This document shows, in pieces, positions 16,885 through 27,000 of a stretch of DNA of 40,905 bases (positions within the stretch are counted from its first letter, which is position 1; each line of letters begins with the position of its first letter). Below the pieces are notes generated by a model. It was given only the letters and a program-made list of their open reading frames with translations. It did no database searches and had not been told where the DNA came from. A program made the translations under genes and the position numbers. Source of the stretch: Algoriphagus marincola HL-49 (GTDB lineage: Bacteria > Bacteroidota > Bacteroidia > Cytophagales > Cyclobacteriaceae); assembly GCA_001314815.1 (NCBI GenBank), contig LJXT01000016.1:1-40905 (forward strand), given 5' to 3'.

Positions 16885-17504
16885 TAAGCCGGTCCAATCT
16901 TCAATTTTTCCCAAAAGCTATTTTTTTCTGAGCTATTTGCCTTTTTGGCTTTTTGACGCCGCTTTGCCCGTTTTTTTTGTTCTTTGCTCTTTACCAATAC
17001 GGTTCTGGCTGATATCCCGACTTGACCTCTAAAAAACTCTTCCCGTCCGGCAATATTGATGTTTGGTTTGTAATCAAGTGAAATCACTGCATTCGCTACG
17101 GTCAATTCCAATCCTGCAATCATATCAAGTCCAAAAGTTGAGTTACCGTATGAGTGCACGATCTGCCGTGTTTCGGGTATTTTTCGAAAGCTTTCCTCAT
17201 TTCCAATGGCTGGTCCTGCACCCAGATAGTAATTGAACCGCTTTGAAATAATGGGCCTATGGAATTTTGCCAAAGCAGAAAAAGTGGTGTTTCTCGAGAA
17301 GTCTGACTGAAGAATCAATTCTGCTGAAATACGCTTTTGAATTCGTTGCTCAAAAGTTAGTCCCACCGTTCGGCTAAGGTCTGAATTTCCTACACGAAGG
17401 CCTAGTGCGGTGCCATATCGTTGAGCCTTGGTAGCGTGTGAAAAGCTGATCAATGATACTAAAAATACAAAGAAAGTTAGTTTTTGGTGGAAATATATGC
17501 GCAT
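16881..17504 (-). CDS. Putative outer-membrane beta-barrel protein with basic C-terminal tail
   Basis: This 207-residue exported protein has a signal peptide (cut likely after SHATKA, about 26). It then shows alternating hydrophobic/polar strands typical of small beta-barrels: GTALGLRVGNSD, VGLTFEQRI, AELILQSDF, YYLGAGPAIG, LDMIAGLELTVANAVISLDYKPNINI, QVGISARTVLV. A very basic tail follows (KSKEQKKRAKRRQKAKKANS, about 172-191), which is odd for an outer-membrane protein that normally ends in an aromatic-terminated strand. The family is not recognised beyond 'outer membrane protein beta-barrel'. GGAGG lies 3 nt before the ATG. Two TTCCAAATT direct repeats sit just upstream. The stop overlaps that of trmH. 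Confidence 0.75.
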   Translation of the reverse strand: MRIYFHQKLTFFVFLVSLISFSHATKAQRYGTALGLRVGNSDLSRTVGLTFEQRIQKRISAELILQSDFSRNTTFSALAKFHRPIISKRFNYYLGAGPAIGNEESFRKIPETRQIVHSYGNSTFGLDMIAGLELTVANAVISLDYKPNINIAGREEFFRGQVGISARTVLVKSKEQKKRAKRRQKAKKANSSEKNSFWEKLKIGPAY

Positions 17505-17515
17505 AGCCTCCGCTG

Positions 17516-17536
17516 TTCCAAATTTTATTCCAAATT
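17516..17536. repeat. Direct repeat TTCCAAATT x2 in the barrel-gene promoter region
   Basis: TTCCAAATT occurs at 17516-17524 and again at 17528-17536, a 12-bp period. On the minus strand this reads AATTTGGAA-TAA-AATTTGGAA, 12-32 bp before the ATG at 17504. The spacing (about one helical turn) suits tandem protein binding, or one copy may be a degenerate TAnnTTTG box (TAAAATTTG, one base too long). Confidence 0.35.
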
Positions 17537-17643
17537 GCTTACCTGAGGCATTTGGTTATAGTGTTTTAGAATAATTGGCAATCCATAAGGCTAGTGTTTG
17601 ATAATTCTCCAAATGGATATTTGCTTATTTGGAAAACGATGAC

Positions 17644-17671
17644 ATAAAAAAATCCCCAATAATGGGGATTT
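17644..17671 (-). terminator. Intrinsic terminator of the cyclophilin gene
   Basis: AAATCCCC (17650-17657) and GGGGATTT (17664-17671) pair around a 6-nt loop. Read leftward, the stem is followed by a run of seven T residues. It lies 5 bp past the peptidylprolyl isomerase stop codon. Confidence 0.8.
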
Positions 17672-17676
17672 AAAAT

Positions 17677-18114
17677 TTAATCTTGGTGGATAATGATTTT
17701 TTCAATTTTATCACCAGCTCGAATATCGTCTATGACATCCAAGCCCTCTGTTACTTTTCCAAAGCAGGTGTGATTTCGATCTAGATGTGAGGTATTATCT
17801 CGACTATGACAAATGAAAAACTGGGAACCTCCCGTATTTCTTCCAGCGTGGGCCATGGAAAGTACTCCTCGGTCATGATATTGATTGTCTCCTTTCAACT
17901 CACAATCAATCTGATAGCCCGGTCCTCCTCTTCCTGTACCTTCAGGACAACCTCCCTGGATCACAAAATTGGGAATTACCCGATGGAAAGTAAGTCCATC
18001 GTAGAATCCTTTTTCGGATAAATCCACAAAATTTTTGACAGTGTTAGGGGCATCCTTCTCGAAAAATTCCACTTTCATGGTTCCTTTCTCCGTAATAATC
18101 TCTGCTGTTTTCAT
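17677..18114 (-). CDS. Cyclophilin-type peptidylprolyl cis-trans isomerase
   Basis: From the ATG at 18114 the product is 145 residues ([20 protein letters not shown]), a normal size for short cytoplasmic cyclophilins. An in-frame ATG seven codons earlier (18135) adds only MPLIIRK and is less likely. Catalytic and binding residues are in [20 protein letters not shown] (Arg, Phe, Gln), [16 protein letters not shown] and [12 protein letters not shown]. It speeds proline isomerisation during folding. No signal peptide, so it is cytosolic like PpiB. A strong terminator follows. It is a single-gene unit between the barrel gene and pckA. Confidence 0.93.
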   Translation of the reverse strand: MKTAEIITEKGTMKVEFFEKDAPNTVKNFVDLSEKGFYDGLTFHRVIPNFVIQGGCPEGTGRGGPGYQIDCELKGDNQYHDRGVLSMAHAGRNTGGSQFFICHSRDNTSHLDRNHTCFGKVTEGLDVIDDIRAGDKIEKIIIHQD

Positions 18115-18185
18115 TTTTCTAATAATTAATGGCATAAAAATAAACGTAGAATATTAATTCGTAGCATAAAAATTAATAATCTATA

Positions 18186-18215
18186 GAAAAAGCCCGCTCA
18201 AAATGATGCGGGCTT
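18186..18215 (-). terminator. Intrinsic terminator of pckA
   Basis: AAGCCCGC (18190-18197) and GCGGGCTT (18208-18215) form a GC-rich 8-bp stem with a 10-nt loop. On the minus strand it is followed by TTTTTC. It lies 26 bp beyond the pckA stop. Confidence 0.8.
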
Positions 18216-18241
18216 CGGTCACATTTGGGTTATTGAATGTT

Positions 18242-19843
18242 TTAGAAGTTTGGAGCCCCTTTGAGAATATCCTCGGAGGCATAGTCTTCAAATTGTTCGA
18301 AATTTTCGATAAAGGACTTGGCTAGCTTTGAAGCTTGGAGATCATAATCCTCAGGGTTTTTCCAAGTTTTCCGCGGATTGAGGACTTCACTAGGTACTTC
18401 TGGACAAGTTTGTGGAACATCAAATCCAAAATATCGGTGGGACTTAAACTCCACTGAATCAAGCTTTCCTTCCAAAGCTGCAGTGATCATCGCACGTGTG
18501 TAACTTAGCTTCATCCTAGAGCCAACTCCATAAGGGCCTCCAGTCCAGCCAGTATTGATTAGCCAAACATTAGTCTGGTACTTTTCCATTTTTTCGCCAA
18601 ATAGCGTAGCATAAGCTGTGGGGTGTAGCGGTAAGAATGCCGCTCCAAAACAAGCAGAAAATGTCAATTTTGGCTCAGTAATTCCCATTTCAGTCCCCGC
18701 TACCTTTGCCGTGTATCCTGAAATAAAATGATACATCGCCTGACTTTTGTTCAATCTGGAAATAGGAGGAATCACTCCAAAGGCATCTGCAGTCAAGAAA
18801 AAGATATTCTTCGGTACAGGAGCTATAGACGGCTCCTTTGCATTTGGAATAAAATTGATGGGATAAGCTGTACGGGTATTTTCAGTAACAGACTTATTTG
18901 CAAAATCCACTTCTCTTGAGCTTGCCTTAAAACGGGTGTTTTCTACAATAGAACCGAATCTGATCGCATCCCAAATCTCAGGTTCTTTTTCCCTAGTCAA
19001 GTCAATGACTTTAGCGTAACAGCCACCTTCAAAATTGAAAACGCCATTCTCAGTCCATCCGTGCTCATCATCACCAATCAAAGATCGATTTGGATCTGCG
19101 GATAGGGTGGTCTTTCCTGTTCCAGAGAGGCCAAAGAAAATAGCCGTGTCATCGTCTTTTCCCACATTGGCAGAGCAGTGCATAGAGAGCGTCTGATGCT
19201 CATGAGGTAGGAGATAATTTAATACGGAGAAAATACCTTTTTTCATTTCTCCTGCATATCCTGTCCCTCCAATCAGAATCATCCGTTTGCTTAGATTCAA
19301 AATCGCAAAATTGGAGCTTTTGGTACCATCTACCTCTGGGTCCGCTTGAAAGCCTGGAGCGCAGATGATCGTAAAGTCGTTTTTAAAGTTTTCTAATTCT
19401 TCAGCACTCGGTCTCAAAAACATATTGTTGCAGAAGAGATTGTGCCATGCCCAAGTATTTACAACTCGGATATTTAATCGGTACTCTGGATCAGCACCAG
19501 CATAGGCATCTCTTACAAAAAGATCTTTGTCTGCTAGAAATTGCTTCATCTTTTCAAGCAACTGATCAAACTTTTCTTCCTCAAAAGGAATATTGATGTC
19601 TCCCCACCAGACCGAGTCGGCAGTCTTACCATCCTTGACGATGTAGCGATCCTTGGGAGATCTTCCGGTAAATTTTCCCGTGTCCGCCATCAAGGCCCCG
19701 GTTGAGGTGAGTGATCCTTCATTCCTTGCCAATGCGTGCTCTACAAGTTCGGCAGGTGGAAGGTTGTAGTGGATTTTTCCAGTCGTGTGGAGATCTAGAA
19801 AATCCAAAGGAGAAGTCTGGGCATCCAGCGCTAAATCCTGCAT
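18242..19843 (-). CDS. pckA: Phosphoenolpyruvate carboxykinase (ATP)
   Basis: This 533-residue ATP-type PEPCK converts oxaloacetate and ATP to PEP and CO2, the entry step of gluconeogenesis from amino acids and TCA intermediates. Substrate residues are Arg61 in TGRSPKD, and Lys201/Lys202 in GEMKKG (equivalents of E. coli Lys212/213). The kinase-1a P-loop is GLSGTGKTT (238-246) and kinase-2 is LIGDDEHGW (255-263). The length is close to E. coli's 540. It has its own promoter-like box (19878-19885) and terminator, so it is monocistronic. In the context of peptidases and peptide transport, it would let the cell make sugars from amino-acid carbon. Confidence 0.97.
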   Translation of the reverse strand: MQDLALDAQTSPLDFLDLHTTGKIHYNLPPAELVEHALARNEGSLTSTGALMADTGKFTGRSPKDRYIVKDGKTADSVWWGDINIPFEEEKFDQLLEKMKQFLADKDLFVRDAYAGADPEYRLNIRVVNTWAWHNLFCNNMFLRPSAEELENFKNDFTIICAPGFQADPEVDGTKSSNFAILNLSKRMILIGGTGYAGEMKKGIFSVLNYLLPHEHQTLSMHCSANVGKDDDTAIFFGLSGTGKTTLSADPNRSLIGDDEHGWTENGVFNFEGGCYAKVIDLTREKEPEIWDAIRFGSIVENTRFKASSREVDFANKSVTENTRTAYPINFIPNAKEPSIAPVPKNIFFLTADAFGVIPPISRLNKSQAMYHFISGYTAKVAGTEMGITEPKLTFSACFGAAFLPLHPTAYATLFGEKMEKYQTNVWLINTGWTGGPYGVGSRMKLSYTRAMITAALEGKLDSVEFKSHRYFGFDVPQTCPEVPSEVLNPRKTWKNPEDYDLQASKLAKSFIENFEQFEDYASEDILKGAPNF

Positions 19844-19877
19844 AAAATTTGGGTTTATATTCTGAAAATATCTTGGT

Positions 19878-19885
19878 CAAAATTA
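19878..19885 (-). promoter_or_regulatory. Promoter box upstream of pckA
   Basis: Minus-strand TAATTTTG matches TAnnTTTG and ends 34 nt before the pckA ATG, giving a leader of roughly 30 nt. A TTG lies 23 nt upstream, a little farther than usual for the -33 element. Confidence 0.45.
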
Positions 19886-20000
19886 AATAAAAATAGCCGA
19901 TAGAAAATCAAAAAATCTGCTTTTTTTGATCATTCAATCGATTACGAAAGATTTTCAATAAATTATTTGGTGACCTTTCAAAAATGTAGTATTAAAGCAA

Positions 20001-20028
20001 TTTGTTCGCTGACTTTTGTCATAGTTTG
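20001..20028 (+). promoter_or_regulatory. Candidate promoter of the peptide transporter gene
   Basis: TTTG (20001-20004) and TAGTTTG (20022-20028, one base short of TAnnTTTG) are 17 nt apart, close to Bacteroidota promoter geometry. Transcription would begin about 20033, before the SD-like GAGGAAAG (20048-20055) and the TTG start. Confidence 0.35.
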
Positions 20029-20061
20029 AAGTGAAATTTATTATTCTGAGGAAAGCTTTTT

Positions 20062-21681
20062 TTGGAACGAAGTCCAGAATTCTCTTATCATTGTAAAAAT
20101 CTATCCAACCAAAAGAAATTATCCTTGGAAACACCTAATAATCCGGAATTCGAAGGGCCATCCATTTTTGGCCATCCAAAAGGGCTGATGACGCTCTTTT
20201 TTACCGAAATGTGGGAGCGATTTAGCTACTACGGAATGCGGGCACTGTTGATTTTATTTATGACGGCGGCTATCACCGAAGGAGGACTTGGCTTCGATGA
20301 CAAAACTTCAGGAGCCATCTATGGACTTTATACTATGGGAGTCTATCTTTTGGCACTGCCGGGAGGATGGCTGGCTGATAGGCTTTTCGGTCTAAAAAAA
20401 TCAGTTTGGTACGGTGGTATCATCATCGCAATGGGGCACTTTACGATGGCTCTACCAGGCATCTTTTCATCGGGTGATTATGCTTCTAAGACAGCATTAA
20501 GTACGCTCGATACCACTTCATTCTTTCTTGGACTCATTCTGATCGTATTCGGTACTGGACTTTTAAAGCCGAATATCAGCTCGATCGTAGGCCAGCTTTA
20601 CCCAGAAGGAAGCTCAAAGCGAGATGCAGGATTTTCAATCTTTTACATGGGAATCAATCTTGGTGCTCTGATTGCTCCAATTGCTTGTAGCACCTTAGCA
20701 GAATACGATTGGCACCTTGGTTTTGGCTTAGCTGGATTTGGAATGGTGCTTGGATTGATTCAATACAAATTGACAGGTAGCTCTCTAGAAGGGTACGGGG
20801 ATGCGCCAATTGTGTCAGATGACTTTGAGCAGGCCAAGCAAAATAAATTGAAATCAGCAGTTACCTGGATAGGTATTGTCTTGGTTGGACTGATAGGAAT
20901 TATGTTTACTGGCATCGTTCCTATCGATGTGGTAGCTATTGCAGGGGCATCTGGTACTATCATTGCCTTGGTTGCTTTTGCATACCTGGGCTATGTGATT
21001 CTGTTCGGTGGCTTAGACAAGTCTGATAGAAATAAAGTTGGGGTAATTGCCATTCTATTTTTATTCTCTGCGATGTTTTGGTCAGGCTTCGAACAGGCTG
21101 GGTCTACCTTGAATCTTTTCGCAGAGCGATTTACAGATCGTTCGGTTCTTGGTTTTGAGATTCCAACAGGCTATTTCCAATCGATCAATTCCATGTTCAT
21201 CATCATTTTCGCGCCGATCTTTGGTGGTCTATGGGTATGGTTGGGAAGAAGAAATCTTGAGCCTAGTTCTCCAATGAAATTCACCCTTGGCTTATTTATG
21301 TTGGGTATGGGCTTTTTAGTGATGTATTTCGCCGCCAAAATCGCAGCTTCTGGTGAGCTAGCAGCACCTACCTGGCTGATATTCACTTATATGCTTCACA
21401 CATTCGGTGAGCTGGCACTTTCACCGGTTGGTTTGAGTTTGGTAACCAAACTAGCTCCAAAAGGCTATGGAGGTCAAATGATGGGAATCTGGTTCCTGTC
21501 AGTTTCACTAGGAAACCTCTTTGCAGGATTGATTGCAGGTGAAGCGAGTGGTGGTACCGAAGAGGCTTTGGCTCAAATGCCGGATCAGTACATGTTGATC
21601 GTTTATACAGTGATTGGTTCTGCGGCCTTGCTATTCATTCTGAGACCGATGATTCGAAAAATGATGGGTAACGTTCATTAA
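20062..21681 (+). CDS. POT/PTR2 family proton-coupled oligopeptide transporter
   Basis: This 539-residue membrane transporter of the MFS POT family imports di- and tripeptides with protons. The hallmark E-x-x-E-R motif is EMWERFSYYGMRALL (Glu49, Glu52, Arg53), and the second PTR2 signature is FSIFYMGINLGALIAP. Hydrophobic segments fit 12-14 helices. There is no ATG before residue 43, which would delete the first helix, so the start is non-ATG. TTG at 20062 is preceded at 6 nt by GAGGAAAG; a second TTG at 20125 would give a shorter, more family-like N-terminus. It lies divergent from pckA and fits the peptide-use theme of the window. A strong terminator follows. Confidence 0.92.
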   Translation: MERSPEFSYHCKNLSNQKKLSLETPNNPEFEGPSIFGHPKGLMTLFFTEMWERFSYYGMRALLILFMTAAITEGGLGFDDKTSGAIYGLYTMGVYLLALPGGWLADRLFGLKKSVWYGGIIIAMGHFTMALPGIFSSGDYASKTALSTLDTTSFFLGLILIVFGTGLLKPNISSIVGQLYPEGSSKRDAGFSIFYMGINLGALIAPIACSTLAEYDWHLGFGLAGFGMVLGLIQYKLTGSSLEGYGDAPIVSDDFEQAKQNKLKSAVTWIGIVLVGLIGIMFTGIVPIDVVAIAGASGTIIALVAFAYLGYVILFGGLDKSDRNKVGVIAILFLFSAMFWSGFEQAGSTLNLFAERFTDRSVLGFEIPTGYFQSINSMFIIIFAPIFGGLWVWLGRRNLEPSSPMKFTLGLFMLGMGFLVMYFAAKIAASGELAAPTWLIFTYMLHTFGELALSPVGLSLVTKLAPKGYGGQMMGIWFLSVSLGNLFAGLIAGEASGGTEEALAQMPDQYMLIVYTVIGSAALLFILRPMIRKMMGNVH

Positions 21682-21703
21682 GATTACTCACAGGAATAAA
21701 TGG

Positions 21704-21733
21704 AAAAAGGCTATCGATCTGATAGCCTTTTTT
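21704..21733 (+). terminator. Intrinsic terminator of the POT transporter gene
   Basis: AAAAAGGCTATC (21704-21715) and GATAGCCTTTTT (21721-21732) form a perfect 12-bp stem around GATCT, ending in six T residues. Confidence 0.88.
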
Positions 21734-21772
21734 ATTTTTTGAGTCTGTAGCAAATTTGCTAAGGGCTTTTAT

Positions 21773-22468
21773 TTAAAATAGACTGGTTTGAACTGTGGCA
21801 GGCTTACTTGCCTGTATGGTTCCTTTCAGCATATCCTGCAGGAGTTTGAGGAATCCCGGTTGCAAACTCTCAGGATTGATTTTTATTTCTTTTCCATCAT
21901 AACCTACCGGGCCGAGCATTTTTTCAAAACCGATGATCATACTCCAAATCGTGTAAAAAGTGATCTCAGGCTGGAGTTCCGGTCGGATACTACCATCTTT
22001 GATTCCCTGACTGACCATCATCACGCCAAATTTGGCTGGCTCATGGTGGATTTCCAGGAGTTTTTGGAAGTGCTGACTTTCTAGGATTAGCGGATCAATT
22101 TCTTTTCTGCTCTCTTCCTGATTGTACTTTTTGACCAAATCCATAAAATTGATAATGGCATCGTAGAGGATTTGATTTTTGCTGGCAAAGTCTACCACTC
22201 GGATGACCAAATCGGTGATTTTTTCCAATCCGGTTTTTCCTTTGCTCAAATAAACTTCCCGAAATTCATCCTTAAACTGATCAAAGGCCTTCTTGGTCAA
22301 AGCCATGAAAAGATCTTCCTTATTTTTATAATAAAAGTAGGTGAGGCCTTTGCTCATTCCTACCTCTTGGGAAATATCACTCATTCTGGTAGCCTGATAA
22401 CCCTTGGAAGTGAAGAGTCGGATGGCGGCATCCAAAATGAGTTTTTCTTTATTCTTTTCTTTAGGCAT
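21773..22468 (-). CDS. TetR/AcrR family transcriptional regulator
   Basis: This 231-residue TetR-type repressor has an N-terminal DNA-binding domain (about 6-54) with the recognition region MSDISQEVGMSKGLTYFYYKNKEDLF. The ligand-binding C-terminal domain has no recognisable effector pattern. No efflux or fatty-acid gene is adjacent in the same direction; the neighbours are a convergent peptide transporter and, 128 bp upstream in the same orientation, tyrosyl-tRNA synthetase, which has its own terminator. Its target is therefore unknown, and distant regulation or autoregulation is possible. The start MPKEKNKEKLILDAAIRLF fits the family. Confidence 0.9.
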   Translation of the reverse strand: MPKEKNKEKLILDAAIRLFTSKGYQATRMSDISQEVGMSKGLTYFYYKNKEDLFMALTKKAFDQFKDEFREVYLSKGKTGLEKITDLVIRVVDFASKNQILYDAIINFMDLVKKYNQEESRKEIDPLILESQHFQKLLEIHHEPAKFGVMMVSQGIKDGSIRPELQPEITFYTIWSMIIGFEKMLGPVGYDGKEIKINPESLQPGFLKLLQDMLKGTIQASKPATVQTSLF

Positions 22469-22552
22469 GGATTGCTTGAGCTAAAATGGAATTCAAAAGT
22501 GAATTTATTAAACCTGGGTCAAAAAACAGAAGAGCAGTAAAAAGAAAAAGAC

Positions 22553-22587
22553 AAAAAATGGCCAAAATTTAATTTTGACCATTTTTT
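22553..22587 (-). terminator. Intrinsic terminator of tyrS
   Basis: AAAAAATGG (22553-22561) pairs with CCATTTTTT (22579-22587), and CAAAATT (22563-22569) with AATTTTG (22571-22577), separated by a single C/A mismatch. Read leftward it ends in a T run, 10 bp after the tyrS stop. Confidence 0.7.
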
Positions 22588-22596
22588 ATCAAACTA

Positions 22597-23892
22597 TCAG
22601 GCCTCTACTTTGACGATGAAGTAATTCTTTTTGCCTTTTTGGACCAAAAGATATTTTCCCTGCAAAAGCTTCGATTCAAACTTTCCATTGGGATCGGAAA
22701 TTTTTTCCTTGTTGATACTAAGGCCACCGCCTTGGATGAGCTTGCGGGCTTCACCCTTCGAGCCAAAGATCACCCCTTGCGTCATTTCGCCAAAAAGATC
22801 CAAGTTTGACTCCAGCCGCTCAAATTCAGCCTTGGAAATCTCTACTTGTGGAACCCCTTCAAATACCTGTAGGAAGGTTCTCTCGTCTAATTTGGATAAA
22901 TCTTCCGTAGAGGATTTCCCAAAAAGTATTTGCGAAGCTTTGACTGCAAGCTCATATTCTTCCTCGCTATGCACCATGGTAGTGACCTGCTTGGCGATTT
23001 CTTGCTGAAGCAATCGAAGGTGAGGAGCTTCTTGATGCGCTTTTTCGAGGTCTTCTATTGTTTTTTGGTTTAAGACGGTGAAGATTCGAATGTATTTGGA
23101 AGCATCTTCGTCTGATACATTCATCCAAAACTGGTAGAATGCATAAGGAGATGTTTTTTCCGAATCCAGCCATACCGAACCGCTTTCAGTCTTTCCAAAT
23201 TTACTTCCGTCCGCTTTGGTGATAAGAGGAACCGTCAATGCATAGGCTGATCCTCCACCCATTCTTCGGATGAGCTCGGTACCGGTGACGATATTTCCCC
23301 ATTGATCCGAACCGCCGAGCTGCACGGTGCAATTGTTGTTTTTCCATAGATGGTAAAAATCATAGCCTTGAATAAGCTGGTAAGAAAACTCCGTGAAGGA
23401 CAGGCCATTTCCGTCCTCTAGTCTTCTTTTGACACTATCCTTTGCCATCATATAGTTAACAGTGATGTGTTTTCCTACATCTCGGATAAACTCAAGAAAG
23501 GAGAATTTTGACATCCAGTCGTAATTATTGACTAGTTCGGCTTTGTTTTCGGTGCCACTGCTGAAGTCAAGGAATTTAGCCAGCTGATTTTGGATAGACT
23601 TGACATTATAATCTAAAGTCTCTTTGTCTAGAAGATTTCGCTCGGCTGACTTGAAGGAAGGATCACCGATCATTCCTGTAGCACCTCCGACCAATGCAAA
23701 TGGCTTATGTCCTGCGCGCTGAAAGTGTAATAGCGTCATAACACCTACCAAATGCCCGATATGAAGTGAATCTGCAGTGGGGTCAAATCCCAGATAGGCA
23801 GAAGCCATTCCTTTATTCAGATGCTCTTCGATTTCGGGTGTCATGTCCTGGAGCATTCCTCTCCAGCGTAGTTCTTCTATAAATGAATTCAT
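22597..23892 (-). CDS. tyrS: Tyrosyl-tRNA synthetase
   Basis: This 431-residue class Ic aminoacyl-tRNA synthetase charges tRNA-Tyr. The ATP signature is HIGH (44-47, in [10 protein letters not shown]). The KMSKS loop appears as KFGKT (231-235), the usual TyrS variant. YLGFDPTA binds tyrosine, and [10 protein letters not shown] (191-200) is diagnostic for TyrRS of the bacterial TyrS type. The C-terminal S4 RNA-binding domain is at about 365-425 ([14 protein letters not shown]). A perfect TAnnTTTG box lies 24 nt upstream. It is divergent from the tricorn-like peptidase gene. Confidence 0.97.
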   Translation of the reverse strand: MNSFIEELRWRGMLQDMTPEIEEHLNKGMASAYLGFDPTADSLHIGHLVGVMTLLHFQRAGHKPFALVGGATGMIGDPSFKSAERNLLDKETLDYNVKSIQNQLAKFLDFSSGTENKAELVNNYDWMSKFSFLEFIRDVGKHITVNYMMAKDSVKRRLEDGNGLSFTEFSYQLIQGYDFYHLWKNNNCTVQLGGSDQWGNIVTGTELIRRMGGGSAYALTVPLITKADGSKFGKTESGSVWLDSEKTSPYAFYQFWMNVSDEDASKYIRIFTVLNQKTIEDLEKAHQEAPHLRLLQQEIAKQVTTMVHSEEEYELAVKASQILFGKSSTEDLSKLDERTFLQVFEGVPQVEISKAEFERLESNLDLFGEMTQGVIFGSKGEARKLIQGGGLSINKEKISDPNGKFESKLLQGKYLLVQKGKKNYFIVKVEA

Positions 23893-23916
23893 GTGCAGCT
23901 TTTCCTAATTGAGCCG

Positions 23917-23924
23917 CAAATATA
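23917..23924 (-). promoter_or_regulatory. Promoter box upstream of tyrS
   Basis: Minus-strand TATATTTG, followed by CGG, ends 24 nt before the tyrS ATG. The extended TATATTTGCG is shared with the promoter at 31165. The -33 position carries TTC rather than TTG. Confidence 0.5.
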
Positions 23925-24046
23925 GGCCGATCCATTAAGGGAAGGAAAGAAAACTACCACAGGAATTTCAAAAAGCGCTGAATAAATATCTTTTCTGCAA
24001 TACTATTGCAATTTTTCTTACTTTCAAGCCTCAAAAATTCAAATTC

Positions 24047-27000
24047 ATGATAAAGAAATTCAGCTTCGTCCTTTTTACATTCTTGATTTGTCATTTCTCC
24101 TGGAGCCAAGATGATCCAAAGTGGGTGAGGTATCCCGCCATTTCTCCCGATGGTAGTCAAATTGTATTTACCTACAAGGGAGATCTATACCTAGTGCCTA
24201 GTGCAGGTGGTGAAGCCAAACAACTGACCTTTCACGAAGCCCATGACTACAAAGCCGTATGGAGCAAGGATGGAAAGCAGCTTGCTTTTGCATCGGATCG
24301 GTATGGTAATTTTGACATATTCATCATGAGTGCCTCCGGTGGACCCGCGTCTAGGCTCACTTTCCATTCAAATGATGAAATACCTTTTGATTTTACTGCT
24401 GACGGATCAAAGGTGATTTTCGGAGCACAGCGAATGGATATCGTGTCTCACAGACAATATCCTACTGGTTCCCAACCTGAGCTCTACCAAGTACCTGTGA
24501 CGGGCGGGAGAGTGGATCAAATTTGGACTATCCCGGCTGAGTATGTTCAGAATAATGCCGATGGATCAAAAATGATCTATCATGATAAAAAAGGCGGCGA
24601 AAATGAATGGAGAAAGCATCATGAGTCTGGAATTGCCCGGGATATTTGGATGTATGATGCGAATACAGACACGCATCAGATGTTGACTACTTTTTATGGC
24701 GAAGATAGAAACCCCGTATTCTCTCCGAATGAAGAAGAAATTTATTATCTGAGTGAGCAGAATGGAGATTTCAATGTCTTTTCCATGTCGGTTTCTGATC
24801 CTTCGAGTTCAAAGGCTTTAACTGATTTGAAGGGCTTTCCGGTTCGTTTTCTGACGATTTCCAAAAATGGGCTGATGAGCTTTAGCTTTGATGGGGAACT
24901 TTATACGCTAAAGTCAGGAGAAGCACCGCAAAAAGTTGAAATAAGCTTAGCTACCCAAGCTATTACTAATCCTGATAATTTTATTTCTATCAACGGAGGA
25001 GTAAGCGAAATGAGTCTTTCACCGGATGGAAAAGAGATTGCTTTCATAGCGCGGGGAGAGGTATTTGTGACGGCTGTGGATGGAAGCTTGACCAAGCGCA
25101 TTACGGAAACAGCCGAACAAGAGCGTTTTGTAGAATTTGCTCCAGATGGAAAGTCCATTCTTTACTCAAGTGAACGTGATGGCCGTTGGCAGATTTTTAA
25201 AGCTGAGAAAGTTCGGAGCGAAGAGCCATTTTTCTTTGCATCAACGCTTATTAAGGAATCACCGATGTTGGAATTGGAAGTAGATGCCTACTTGCCCAAG
25301 CTTTCACCCGACGGAAAGAAATTAGCTTATGTCGAGGATCGCCGATCTATTATGGTCATGGATTTGGCATCAAAGGAAAAAGTCATGCTGCTTTCTCCGG
25401 ATGATCTCTACCACATGCGTGATGGGGATCAGTATTTCACCTGGAGTCCGGATAGTAAATGGCTACTTGCTTCTTACAATCCAACCATGGTCAATGGTGA
25501 GGTAGTTCTCTTGGATGCAAGTGGTAAAGAACCTTTCCGCAACCTTACCAAGAATGGCTATGATGATGGAAGTGCTGTATGGGTGAATGGTGGAAAGCAA
25601 ATGCTTTGGTTCTCCAATAGAGATGGTCTAAGAAGCTATGCTACGTCTGGCAGAAGTGAGCGAGATGTCTACACCCTTTTCTTTGACAAAGGTGCCTGGG
25701 ATAAGTTCAATCTGAGCGAAGATGAGTTTAAACTCATGAAAGAGCTGGAAAAAGCTAAGAAAGACGGCGAAAAGAAAGATTCTGAGAAAGAGGATAAGAG
25801 CAAGGATAAAAAAGAAATAAGTCCGCTCAATTTTGACTGGGAAGGAATTGAAGAGCGAAAGGCTAGGCTGACTATCCATAGTAGTAGCTTAGGAGACGCG
25901 GTTTTGAGCAAGGATGGAGAAAAACTGTATTACCTGGCTCGATTTGAGAAAGGATACAACCTCTGGTCGACCAATATCCGAACCAAGGAAACCAAACAGG
26001 AATTGAAGCTGGATGCCAGCTATGGTAACCTTATGTGGGACAAGGATCAAGAAGCCCTTTTCCTGCTTAGCAATGGCTCAATTTCTAAAATCAATCCTAG
26101 CTCTATGAAGCGAGAGTCTATCAAAATAAGCGGTGAGATGACTTATGACCGAACTGCGGAGCTTGATCATCTTTTTGATCACGTATGGCAGCGGACGCAG
26201 GGCATTTTCTACACACCTGATATGCATGGAGTGGATTGGGAAAAGACCAAAGTCGATTACCAGAAATATTTGCCACATATCGGGAATAACTATGAATTTG
26301 CTGAAATGCTATCCGAAATGCTAGGCGAGCTCAATGTCTCTCATGCTGGAGCAAGATATTCAAGAAGTATTTCCATGCCTGATCAGACAGCTTCATTGGG
26401 AGTGTTTTGGGATTACGGCTTTGAGGGAGATGGTATTAAAATCACAGAGGTCATACCAGGAGGTCCTTTGGACAAAGCCGATCTGAATGTGAGTGCCGGA
26501 ATGATCATTCGATCTATTGATGGGATCGCTATTTCAGCTGATATGGATTTTGCGAAGCTACTCAACCGCAAAGCTGATAAGTTCACCTTGATAGAATTGA
26601 CCGATGCCAATGGACAAAATGCACAGCAACTGACTATCAAGCCGATATCACTTCGTGAGGAAAATGGCTTGCTTTATAGACGATGGGTCAAGAAGAACCA
26701 AGAAGAAGTAGCTGAACTAAGCGGTGGTAAGTTGGGCTATGTTCATATTCCTGGAATGAGTGACGGTCCGTACAGAAATGTTTATGAGGAAATGATGGGT
26801 AAGTATCATGATACAGAGGGAGTCATTGTCGATACTCGCTTCAATGGTGGGGGTGACTTGGTAGCTGATTTGGCGATGTTTTTCACTGGAGAGCGCTTTT
26901 TAACTTATGCGACGGAGGCTAAGGAAGTAGGGTATGAGCCCACTGCTCGCTGGACTAAGCCTACCTTGGCGATGTTTAATGAAGCTAATTATTCAGATGG

